From Novosphingobium sp. B1 (GTDB lineage Bacteria; Pseudomonadota; Alphaproteobacteria; Sphingomonadales; Sphingomonadaceae), in NCBI RefSeq assembly GCF_900176395.1, contig NZ_FWXL01000002.1, positions 434,001-498,000 on the forward strand: a stretch of 64,000 nucleotides of DNA. The letters run 5' to 3'. The translations under genes and the position numbers were made by a program. This document shows positions 56,673 through 64,000 of this stretch, piece after piece. The notes beneath the pieces were generated by a model. It had not been told where the DNA came from and did no database searches. It was given only the letters and a program-made list of their open reading frames with translations. Each line of letters begins with the position of its first letter. The first letter of the stretch is position 1.

Positions 56673-58442
56673 ATGACACAAGCCCAATGGCTATCGATAG
56701 CCACTCTCGGGGGGATGATGGCCCTGTTTCTTTGGGGCCGCTTCCGATATGACGTAACTGCGGGGATCGCTCTGCTGGCAGCGATTGCCATCGGTGTCGT
56801 GCCCGCCAAATCCGCTTTCACCGGCTTTTCTGACGACATCGTGGTGATCGTCGGTTCGGCTCTAGTGCTCTCGGCTGCGGTCCAGCGGTCGGGCGTGATC
56901 GAGCGAATGTTGCAATCGCTTGCTCAGCGTATCAAGAAGCCGCAGCGGCAGATGCTCGTGCTTTCGGCGGCGGTCGGGCTGTCATCAGGCTTCATCAAGA
57001 ACGTCGGTGCCCTTGCTATGCTCATGCCCGGAGCCGTGCAGATGGCGCGCAAGCAAAATGCGTCGCCTTCGCTCTATCTGATGCCGATGGCGTTTGCCTC
57101 GCTGCTCGGCGGCCTGACCACCCTGATAGGCACATCGCCCAACATCATCGTCAGCCGCGTTCGCGAGGAAATGACCGGCGAGCCCTTCCGCATGTTCGAT
57201 TACCTGCCCACCGGTCTGGCCTTGCTGGCGATGGGGCTGGTCTTCCTCAGCGTTGGCTGGCGTCTTCTGCCGACCGACCGCAACGCCGCGCAAGGAATGG
57301 ACGAGGCGATCAACATTTCCGCCTATGTGATCGAGGCCAAGGTCAGCGAAGGCTCCCCCGCCGCCGGAACGACGGTTGCCGCCTTCATCGAGCGACACGA
57401 TGGCGACGTCGGCGTGACCGGACTGGTGCGCGGTGACATGCGGGGCGCAGTGTCGGCGGATATTTGCATCGAGGAAGGTGATGTCCTGATCCTCAGTGGC
57501 GAGCCCAACGTGCTTGAACGCGTGGTCGGTGCGGATCGTCTGGTTCTTGCCGGTGGCGACCGCGAGGACGAGGGCAAGGGCGCCGACGGCCTTGGTGTCA
57601 TCGAGGCCGTGATCCATGCCGATTCCGCGCTGATTGGCCGTACCGCCCGCCGCATGCAGATGCGGGACCGGCTGGGCATAAACCTCATCGCGATCTCGCG
57701 CGAAGGCGCGACTATTGCCAGCAAGCCCGGCAATACCCTGCTCCAGGCCGGCGATGTCATCGTCCTGCAAGGGCCGATCGCCTCAATGCCTGCGCGACTA
57801 TCGGAAATGGGCGTCCTGCCGCTGGCCGAACGCAAGATCGGCCTCGGTTCGCGCAAGTCACGCTGGCTGCCACTGATCATACTTGCGGCTGCCATGGCTG
57901 GGGCAGGAAGCGGCGTAATGCCGGCCGCGCTTGCCTTCTTCGCCGCTGCCAGCCTTACCGTCATCACGGGCGCACTGCCGGCAGAGGAAGCCTATCGCGC
58001 CGTGGAATGGCCAATTCTGATTATGCTTGCAGCGCTGATCCCGGTGAGTGAATCGTTGCAGACGACCGGTGCTTCAGATGTCATCGCAAGGCTTTTGGCC
58101 GATCTTGCCGTTCAGTTACCCACTTGGGGTGCAGTCGCCCTGATCCTTGTGGCGGCAATGGCCGTGACGCCGTTTCTGAACAATGCCGCGACGGTTCTGG
58201 TCATGGCCCCGATTGCCGCAGTCTTCGCCGAGCAGTTGCACTATCGGCCCGAAGCCTTCCTGATCGCGACGGCGGTTGGCGCCGGGTGCGATTTCCTGAC
58301 GCCCATCGGCCACCAGTGCAACACACTGGTGCTGGGTCCGGGCGGCTACCGCTTCGGGGACTATGCCCGCCTCGGCGCACCGCTTTCGCTGCTGGTCATC
58401 TGCCTGGGGACGCCGATCATCTTGTGGGCTTGGCCGCTTTAA
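56673..58442 (+). CDS. SLC13-family permease with paired RCK_C (TrkA-C) domains
   Basis: 589 residues. The first half has helices and the motif GGLTTLIGTSPNIIVSRVRE. A soluble insert (residues ~205-385) contains two TrkA-C-like domains (SAYVIEAKVSEGSPAAGTTV, and IEAVIHADSALIGRTARRMQ through LQAGDVIVLQGP). The second half has PFLNNAATVLVMAPIAAVFA and the motif DFLTPIGHQCNTLVLGPGGY. RCK_C domains usually bind small regulators and gate transport. It resembles the SAC1/YfbS subgroup of sulfate or organic-anion carriers. Its stop overlaps the convergent aminotransferase stop within a TTAA. Confidence 0.92.
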   Translation: MTQAQWLSIATLGGMMALFLWGRFRYDVTAGIALLAAIAIGVVPAKSAFTGFSDDIVVIVGSALVLSAAVQRSGVIERMLQSLAQRIKKPQRQMLVLSAAVGLSSGFIKNVGALAMLMPGAVQMARKQNASPSLYLMPMAFASLLGGLTTLIGTSPNIIVSRVREEMTGEPFRMFDYLPTGLALLAMGLVFLSVGWRLLPTDRNAAQGMDEAINISAYVIEAKVSEGSPAAGTTVAAFIERHDGDVGVTGLVRGDMRGAVSADICIEEGDVLILSGEPNVLERVVGADRLVLAGGDREDEGKGADGLGVIEAVIHADSALIGRTARRMQMRDRLGINLIAISREGATIASKPGNTLLQAGDVIVLQGPIASMPARLSEMGVLPLAERKIGLGSRKSRWLPLIILAAAMAGAGSGVMPAALAFFAAASLTVITGALPAEEAYRAVEWPILIMLAALIPVSESLQTTGASDVIARLLADLAVQLPTWGAVALILVAAMAVTPFLNNAATVLVMAPIAAVFAEQLHYRPEAFLIATAVGAGCDFLTPIGHQCNTLVLGPGGYRFGDYARLGAPLSLLVICLGTPIILWAWPL

Positions 58443-59620
58443 CTGCGAAGCGCATCGCGCCATCTGGCGAGCCTATCTGCCGCCTCGATCAGCATTTTCG
58501 CCGGCTTGCAGTGGCACAGCCGCGCAATGTGCACAGGCGCATCCGGCCCTTCCCACAACGCCGAAAGAGGGATCGAGGCGACCTTCGCTTCCTCGACGGC
58601 GCGCAGGGCGAAGACGCGATCGTCAAGATCGATCCCGCTTGCCCGCAGATCGATGCAGGCAAACCAGGTGGCCTGGGAAGGAAGTACGGCAAAAGACCTT
58701 TCCGACAGGGCATCGAGCAGAACCTTGCGGCTCTCGGCCCAGTCGGCAGTGCAATCGAGTGCAACGTCCGGTTGCTGCAATCCATGTGCCACGGCTGATT
58801 GCAGCATCGGTGCCGTCGTGAAGGTGAGGAACTGGTGCGCGCGGCCAAGGACTGCGGCGATGGCGGGATCGGCCACCAACCAGCCTACCTTCCAGCCGGT
58901 TGCGCCGAAGATCTTGCCGGCCGACCCGATCTTGACCGCACGCCGTGCCATCCCCTGCTGTGCCAGAAGCGACGCATGGGCCCGGCCATCAAAACGCACA
59001 TTTTCCCAAACCTCGTCGCAGATGACGAACAGATCATGGGCGACGCAAATCTGCGCCAGCATCGCAAGGTCAGCGAGAGAGGCGACGGCGCCTGTGGGAT
59101 TGAGGGGATCGTTGAACACGATCGCCCTGGTCCGCGGCGTGATTGTGGCCTCGATTGCCGCACGGTCAAGGGCCCAGCGCGGTGGCTGCAAGGCAACGAA
59201 CACGGGTGTTCCTCCGGCTCGGCGAACGAGAGGCGCATAGGCATCGTAGGCGGGCGAAAAGAGCAATACCTCGTCACCCGGCCTGATCACTGCAAAAACC
59301 GCAGCGGCCACGGCTTCGGTCGCACCGGACGTTATGATGACGCCGTCGGGAGCAACCTCCAGACCTTGCGTCCTCGCGTAGAACGCAGACACCGCTTCTC
59401 GCAGGTCGCGCAGCCCGGCCATTGGCGGATACTGGTGCGATCCCTTGCGGCTCGCTTCGGCAAGCGCATCGACCAAGGCCGAAGGCGGGGGGCCATCGGG
59501 AAAGCCCTGGCCAAGGTTTATCGCGCCGGTCTGGCGCGCCAGGCTCGACATTTCCTCGAAAATGGTCACCGGCATCTGGGCATAGATCGGGTGAAGCCGG
59601 GCGGTGGGATCCGTGATCAT
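58439..59620 (-). CDS. Class I/II aminotransferase (methionine/kynurenine transaminase type)
   Basis: 393 residues of fold-type I PLP enzyme. AINLGQGFPDGPPPSALV is the characteristic N-terminal motif of the KAT/YbdL group. GATEAVAAAVFAVIRPGDEV, then NDPLNPTGAV and VICDEVWENVRFDG bind PLP, and Lys236 in KIGSAGKIFGATGWKVGW is the Schiff-base lysine. The enzyme transfers amino groups from methionine or aromatic amino acids to a 2-oxo acid in the cytosol. Start ATG 59620. Upstream 117 bp separate it from the LysR gene in the same direction. Confidence 0.92.
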   Translation of the reverse strand: MITDPTARLHPIYAQMPVTIFEEMSSLARQTGAINLGQGFPDGPPPSALVDALAEASRKGSHQYPPMAGLRDLREAVSAFYARTQGLEVAPDGVIITSGATEAVAAAVFAVIRPGDEVLLFSPAYDAYAPLVRRAGGTPVFVALQPPRWALDRAAIEATITPRTRAIVFNDPLNPTGAVASLADLAMLAQICVAHDLFVICDEVWENVRFDGRAHASLLAQQGMARRAVKIGSAGKIFGATGWKVGWLVADPAIAAVLGRAHQFLTFTTAPMLQSAVAHGLQQPDVALDCTADWAESRKVLLDALSERSFAVLPSQATWFACIDLRASGIDLDDRVFALRAVEEAKVASIPLSALWEGPDAPVHIARLCHCKPAKMLIEAADRLARWRDALRS

Positions 59621-59737
59621 GGGCTTCTTCCTGGCCTCAGGAAGCGATGCCCGGCAATGTCACGCTGCCGCCCTTTGCCCCGGAGCGTTTTGCTTCCAGC
59701 CGCCCAGGCTTGCGCAGGATGGGCGATCTCTTGCCGG

Positions 59738-60628
59738 TCATGCCAAAGCGCCGCCTTGTCGAAGATGAACTTCGAGATGCCGCACGAATGCTGACAACCT
59801 TGCCGGGATTGCCGGTGCGGGCGCATGAACCGCGAAAATTCCGACGTCGTGCGAACCCTGAAAATCGGGGAGCACGCGCACCAGTTTGCCCTGCCTCAGT
59901 TCGTCGCTTACGTCCCACAGCGATCGCAGCGCGATCCCGCACCCCGCAATCGCCAGTTCGCGCACGACTTCGCTGGAATTGGTGCCGACATGGCTCTGCC
60001 CATTGTAGATGACGCTGCCGTTCGGCCCGTCAAGCTGCCAGGGCAACTGGGCCGAGGTGGCGAGGATGCGATGCTGCCTGAGGTCTGGCAAGGTGGCAGG
60101 CGCGCCGAACAGGGCAATGTACGTGGGTGCGGCACACAACACGCGATGGCTCGTACCAAGGCGCTGGCCGACAAGGCCTGCTCCGATCTGCGCCCCGATA
60201 CGGATTGCCAGATCGCACGATCCGTCAAGCAAATCGACGAACTCGTCCGACAGATCAAGCGACAGGGCGACATCGGGATGATCGTTCATGAAGCCCGGCA
60301 GGCAAGGAACCACGTGCATGCGTCCGAATGACGTAGGCGCTGCAATCCGCAACGGGCCGCCCAGCAGCGCATGCCGTCCGCTGATCCGCTCCTCGGCCGC
60401 CTGCAGCGTGCTGCGCAGCGGCAGAAGCGCTTCGTGCAGGTCACGCCCAGCCGGTGTCAGCGTCAGCCGACGGGTCGTGCGGTTGATCAGCCGCACGCAA
60501 AGTCGCTCTTCCAGGCGCACCAGCCGCTTGGACAGGGCCGCCGTTGAAAGTCCCCGCTCGCGAGCCGCAGCCGAGATCGATCCGGCTGCGACGATGCTCA
60601 GGAAAAGGTCATAGTCTGGGTCGAACAT
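59738..60628 (-). CDS. LysR-family transcriptional regulator
   Basis: 296 residues. The HTH is DYDLFLSIVAAGSISAAARE followed by RGLSTAALSKRLVRLEERLC. The effector domain starts near residue 90 (GPLRIAAPTSFGRMHVVPCL) and includes GSCDLAIRIGAQIGAGLVGQ, which is the CrgA-like type also seen at 50483. It is divergent from malate synthase G with 94 bp between start codons, so it is the likely regulator of glyoxylate or glycolate use. Effector unknown. Confidence 0.92.
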   Translation of the reverse strand: MFDPDYDLFLSIVAAGSISAAARERGLSTAALSKRLVRLEERLCVRLINRTTRRLTLTPAGRDLHEALLPLRSTLQAAEERISGRHALLGGPLRIAAPTSFGRMHVVPCLPGFMNDHPDVALSLDLSDEFVDLLDGSCDLAIRIGAQIGAGLVGQRLGTSHRVLCAAPTYIALFGAPATLPDLRQHRILATSAQLPWQLDGPNGSVIYNGQSHVGTNSSEVVRELAIAGCGIALRSLWDVSDELRQGKLVRVLPDFQGSHDVGIFAVHAPAPAIPARLSAFVRHLEVHLRQGGALA

Positions 60629-60639
60629 TATAAACCTGA

Positions 60640-60666
60640 AGGAAAAGCTGTATTGAATTCTTTCCT
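60640..60666. promoter_or_regulatory. Dyad in the LysR/malate synthase intergenic region
   Basis: aggaaa (60640-60645) and tttcct (60661-60666) are inverted 6-bp arms with a 15-base spacer containing an AT-rich centre. The position between divergent LysR and target genes fits a LysR binding site, although the classic T-N11-A core is not certain. Confidence 0.3.
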
Positions 60667-60722
60667 GCTACCGCATGTTGGAGGCGCGCGGTAGACCCTC
60701 CCGCACAAGCAGGAGAGTCTCG

Positions 60723-62825
60723 ATGAACGGTTACGTGGATCGCGCAGGTTTGAAGGTTGCAGGTGTCCTTGCCGAATTCGTCGAGCAGCGGGCGCTGCCG
60801 GGCACCGGGCTTGCGGCCCAACAGTTCTGGACTGGCGCCGCCGATGTGTTTGCCCGCTTTGCCCCGCGCAACCGGGAACTTCTGGCAAAGCGCGAGGACC
60901 TGCAGGCACAGATCGATGCCTGGCACAAGGAACGGGCCGGCCAGCCGCAGGATCTCGCCGCCTACAAGACTTTTCTGCGCGAGATCGGCTATCTCGTGCC
61001 CGAACCTGAAACCTTCACGGTCGCCCCAAGGAACGTCGACCGCGAACTGGCGCAAGTTGCCGGGCCGCAGCTGGTCGTGCCGATCCTGAACGCCCGGTTC
61101 CTGCTCAACGCTGCCAATGCACGCTGGGGCAGCCTCTATGATGCGCTCTATGGCACCGATGCCATCCCCGGCGCGGCTCAGGGCAAGGGCTATGACGCCG
61201 CGCGCGGCGCGCAGGTCATCGCATGGGCCAAGGCGTTTCTTGATGAAGCCGTTCCGCTCGCTTCCGGCTCATGGGCCGACTGGACCGGTGGTGAGCCGGC
61301 GCTGAAGGATAGCAGCCAGCTGGTCGGCCGGGCAGGGGACAACCTGCTGTTTGCCCACAATGGCCTGCATATCGAAGTCGTGATCGATGCAGCCCATCCC
61401 ATCGGGCGCGACGATCCCGCCCATATCGCCGATGTCGTGCTCGAAGCGGCCATCACCGCGATCTGCGATCTTGAGGATTCCGTCGCCGCCGTCGATGCCG
61501 AGGACAAGGTCGCTGCCTATGCGAACTGGCTTGGGCTCATGCAGGGCAGTCTCGAGGATACCTTCGAGAAGGGCGGCCAGATGATGACCCGCCGCCTCAA
61601 CCCTGATCGCAGCTATGTCGCGCCGGATGGTAGCGAACTCACCCTGCCGGGCCGCTCGCTCCTGCTGGTGCGCAACGTTGGCCATCTGATGACCAACCCC
61701 GCCGTGCTCCTGCCCGATGGCAGCGAAGCGCCAGAAGGCATTCTCGATGGCATCGTCACCAGCCTGATCGCCCTTCACGACCTTAAGCGCACTGGCGGAT
61801 TGCAGAACAGCCGGTCGGGTTCAGTCTATATCGTCAAGCCCAAGATGCATGGGCCTGAAGAATGCGCATTCGCCAACGATCTGTTCGATGCGGTGGAGGA
61901 CCTGCTGGGCCTTGATCGCCACACCCTGAAGATCGGGGTGATGGACGAAGAGCGCCGCACCAGCGCCAACCTTGCCGCATGCATCCATGCGGTGAAGGAC
62001 CGCGTGATGTTCATCAACACCGGCTTCCTCGATCGCACCGGCGATGAAATGCACACCTCGATGCAGGCGGGGCCCATGCTGCGCAAGGGCGACATGAAGA
62101 CCAGCGCGTGGATCTCCGCCTATGAAGATCGCAATGTCCAGATCGGCCTTGCCTGCGGGCTTTCGGGCAAGTCGCAGATCGGCAAGGGCATGTGGGCAAT
62201 GCCCGATCGCATGGCCGAAATGCTGGCGCAGAAGATCGGCCATCCCAAAACCGGGGCCAACACCGCGTGGGTGCCGTCGCCCACGGCGGCCACTCTCCAC
62301 GCGACGCACTATCACAAGGTCGATGTCTTCTCCCGGCAGGAAGAGCGCCGTGCCGAAGGCATCGCCAGCCTCGATGCGCTGCTGACCATTCCGGTGGCTG
62401 CCGGCAAGAACTGGTCGGAGGCCGAAGTGCGCGAGGAGATTGACAACAACGCGCAAGGCATCCTCGGCTACGTCGTACGCTGGGTCGATCAGGGTGTCGG
62501 CTGTTCTAAGGTGCCCGACATCAACGACGTCGGCCTGATGGAAGACCGCGCCACCCTGCGCATCTCCAGCCAGCACATTGCCAACTGGCTGCTGCATGGT
62601 GTGGTCACGGCCGAGCAGGTCGATGAAGCGCTGCTGCGCATGGCCGCCAAGGTCGATGCGCAGAACGCAGGTGATCCCATGTACCAGCCGATGGCGGGCA
62701 ATCCGCAGGGCAGCCTGGCCTTTCAGGCGGCGCGGGCGCTGGTGTTCGAGGGTGTGGAGCAACCCAGCGGCTACACCGAACCGCTGCTTCACAAGTTCAG
62801 GCAGAAGGTGAAGGCGACGCGGTAA
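60723..62825 (+). CDS. glcB: Malate synthase G
   Basis: 700 residues from ATG 60723, preceded by aggagag, against 723 for E. coli GlcB. Characteristic segments are [20 protein letters not shown], then [60 protein letters not shown] with the catalytic Arg, [40 protein letters not shown] and the C-terminal [20 protein letters not shown]. It condenses glyoxylate with acetyl-CoA to malate, requiring Mg2+. It serves the glyoxylate shunt or glycolate use; isocitrate lyase is not in the window. The adjacent divergent LysR gene probably regulates it. Confidence 0.97.
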   Translation: MNGYVDRAGLKVAGVLAEFVEQRALPGTGLAAQQFWTGAADVFARFAPRNRELLAKREDLQAQIDAWHKERAGQPQDLAAYKTFLREIGYLVPEPETFTVAPRNVDRELAQVAGPQLVVPILNARFLLNAANARWGSLYDALYGTDAIPGAAQGKGYDAARGAQVIAWAKAFLDEAVPLASGSWADWTGGEPALKDSSQLVGRAGDNLLFAHNGLHIEVVIDAAHPIGRDDPAHIADVVLEAAITAICDLEDSVAAVDAEDKVAAYANWLGLMQGSLEDTFEKGGQMMTRRLNPDRSYVAPDGSELTLPGRSLLLVRNVGHLMTNPAVLLPDGSEAPEGILDGIVTSLIALHDLKRTGGLQNSRSGSVYIVKPKMHGPEECAFANDLFDAVEDLLGLDRHTLKIGVMDEERRTSANLAACIHAVKDRVMFINTGFLDRTGDEMHTSMQAGPMLRKGDMKTSAWISAYEDRNVQIGLACGLSGKSQIGKGMWAMPDRMAEMLAQKIGHPKTGANTAWVPSPTAATLHATHYHKVDVFSRQEERRAEGIASLDALLTIPVAAGKNWSEAEVREEIDNNAQGILGYVVRWVDQGVGCSKVPDINDVGLMEDRATLRISSQHIANWLLHGVVTAEQVDEALLRMAAKVDAQNAGDPMYQPMAGNPQGSLAFQAARALVFEGVEQPSGYTEPLLHKFRQKVKATR

Positions 62826-62957
62826 CGAGCCACGGCACGTGACAAGGCGCTGCAGGTGCCTATCCGATAGCTGGAGGATTCCCACGGCGCAGCGATAGGT
62901 GCTTGCAGGCCGACCTAGGGTGCGCGGACATTCGCAAACCCCGGGAATCATTCAACC

Positions 62958-63641
62958 ATGGCATCGCCCTACCGACACTATTCTGGCCAGATCGCGTACA
63001 TCAATGCGGCGGGCAAGGAGTGGGGCCGGGAACATTTCTCGGGCGCGGTCCACGCTCATGGCCGTTCCTTGCGCGCGCTGTGCGAGATGGACGATGCAGG
63101 GCTGCTGCGCGAAGCCAGCTGGGCTGTGGATCAGCGCTGGCATCCCAAAGAAGGGTTCGTCCGGAATATCCGCGACGGGAAGACGATCGGGTCATGCTGG
63201 TATGCCATCAATGGCAATACTGTGGAATGCGAAGGCATGACGCAAACCGCCGGGCGGATATCGCGACGGATCGAAGCGGATCGGCGCGTGGAGTTTCTCG
63301 GGACACATCCGCTTGCCGGAGACGCGATCACCGCCATGGTCCGCGGAACGGATGTGCCAGGATCGGCCAGGAGCGTGCTTTGCGCCGCCAATTCCATGGC
63401 GCATCTTGGCGACGAGGATCTCTCGGTAATGCTGGTGGAGCCCGAGGTGTGTTTCGTGGGGCCGGGCCGGATCGACGTTGCCGCCGGCACATTCGACGCG
63501 CTGCACTATACCATCCGCTGGAGCGACAAGGTCCCGCATCATACCGACTTCTGGATCGACCCGGTCGACTGCCTGCCCCTGCTGACCGTGTTACCTGCCA
63601 TCGGCGAACGCTACGAACTTGTCTCGCTAGACCGCCAGTAG
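62958..63641 (+). CDS. Protein of unknown function, beta-rich
   Basis: 227 residues, ATG 62958. Neither signal peptide nor membrane segment. The sequence alternates short strands, for example SWAVDQRWHPKEGFVRNIRD, then GKTIGSCWYAINGNTVECEG, RRVEFLGTHPLAGDAITAMV, DVAAGTFDALHYTIRWSDKV and FWIDPVDCLPLLTVL. The last parts resemble the final strands of DUF3108/LolA-like lipid-binding sheets (aGtFdalhytir ... dfWid), but the similarity is weak. The extradiol dioxygenase begins 99 bp downstream on the same strand. It could be an aromatic- or lipid-binding helper; that is guesswork from context. Confidence 0.6.
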   Translation: MASPYRHYSGQIAYINAAGKEWGREHFSGAVHAHGRSLRALCEMDDAGLLREASWAVDQRWHPKEGFVRNIRDGKTIGSCWYAINGNTVECEGMTQTAGRISRRIEADRRVEFLGTHPLAGDAITAMVRGTDVPGSARSVLCAANSMAHLGDEDLSVMLVEPEVCFVGPGRIDVAAGTFDALHYTIRWSDKVPHHTDFWIDPVDCLPLLTVLPAIGERYELVSLDRQ

Positions 63642-63740
63642 CTTGAGCGAGGCGGGAACGCTGGCACGCAGGCACCCAAGCTTGCACCTTGTGCGCCGAC
63701 GCCCCATCTTCGGAGCGCCGACCGCCCAAGGAATGATCGC

Positions 63741-64000
63741 TTGACCCACGCCAATGCCCGTCTGCCCACGTTCTTTCTCAACCACGGCGGGGGCCCCTGG
63801 CCGTGGATGGATGGCCCGATGCGGCGCGGTTACGACCGGCTCGAGGCTTCGTTGCAGTCCGTCCTGCCCTCGCTTGGCGATATCATGCCCAAGGCGATCC
63901 TCGTCGTTTCCGCGCACTGGGAGGAGCCGGTGCCGCATGTTTCGGCTCACCCGCAGCCGCCAATGCTCTATGACTACTTCGGTTTTCCCGAGCATACATA
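63741..64000 (+). CDS. DODA-type extradiol aromatic ring-opening dioxygenase, N-terminal part
   Basis: An open frame runs from TTG 63741 (aaggaatgatcgc just upstream) to the window end, 86 codons. The family N terminus is clear: LPTFFLNHGGGPWPWMDG, with the metal-ligand His in NHGGGP, then AILVVSAHWEEPVPHVSA with the second His, and QPPMLYDYFGFPEHT at the edge. DODA/YgiD enzymes are class III extradiol dioxygenases using Fe(II) or Zn to open catechol-type rings. The remaining two-thirds lies outside the window. Confidence 0.88.
   Translation, partial: MTHANARLPTFFLNHGGGPWPWMDGPMRRGYDRLEASLQSVLPSLGDIMPKAILVVSAHWEEPVPHVSAHPQPPMLYDYFGFPEHT

Overview
The window looks like chromosomal DNA of a high-GC alphaproteobacterium, most likely a sphingomonad close to Novosphingobium. 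That placement is inference: it rests on TonB-dependent receptors of the sphingomonad type, many acyl-CoA and aromatic catabolic genes, a translationally coupled che operon, malate synthase G beside a LysR gene, and uniform GC-rich codon use. I see no tRNA, rRNA, CRISPR array, prophage or intact insertion sequence.

Layout. 1-3.6 kb: the 5' part of an AraC-type regulator, a thioredoxin-reductase-like flavoprotein, a soluble globin-coupled chemoreceptor and a MarR regulator. 3.8-8.3 kb: a TonB-dependent receptor, a crotonase and a quinone oxidoreductase. 8.4-21.8 kb: an arabinoxylan/arabinoside utilisation island with an esterase, GH51, GH43, a second TonB receptor, two sugar transporters and a LacI regulator. 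Three loci in this island are broken: a DUF3089 gene joined out of frame to a transporter missing its 5' end, a frameshifted TonB receptor and a frameshifted serine hydrolase. 22.0-24.0 kb: a flavin monooxygenase and a maleate-isomerase-like protein that lacks both family cysteines.

24.0-35.8 kb: a ten-gene chemosensory operon on the minus strand, in the order STAS protein, cheY, cheA, cheW, mcp, cheW, mcp, cheR, cheB, divergent receptor-like protein. Both receptors lack obvious membrane segments and are built from tandem 90-residue double-HAMP units, three in one and two in the other. The last gene looks like a receptor whose signalling tip has degenerated. This operon is the most unusual system in the window.

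36.0-40.3 kb: divergent acyl-CoA catabolism genes (CoA-transferase and enoyl-CoA hydratase against two acyl-CoA dehydrogenases) around a 20-bp dyad. 40.5-50.2 kb: an ion and envelope block with SulP, MscS, SLC13, a lipoprotein, a CPA1 antiporter, DUF2254 and a DUF3857/transglutaminase protein. 50.5-58.4 kb: a LysR/efflux pair, a flotillin/YqiJ pair, an unrecognised winged-helix-like protein downstream of a perfect 11-bp inverted repeat, and a second SLC13 carrier. 58.4-64 kb: a methionine-type aminotransferase, a LysR gene divergent from malate synthase G, an unrecognised protein and the start of a DODA-type extradiol dioxygenase.

Functionally, the window combines plant-polysaccharide uptake and breakdown, acyl-CoA and aromatic catabolism feeding the glyoxylate shunt, cytoplasmic chemosensing, and ion/osmotic homeostasis.
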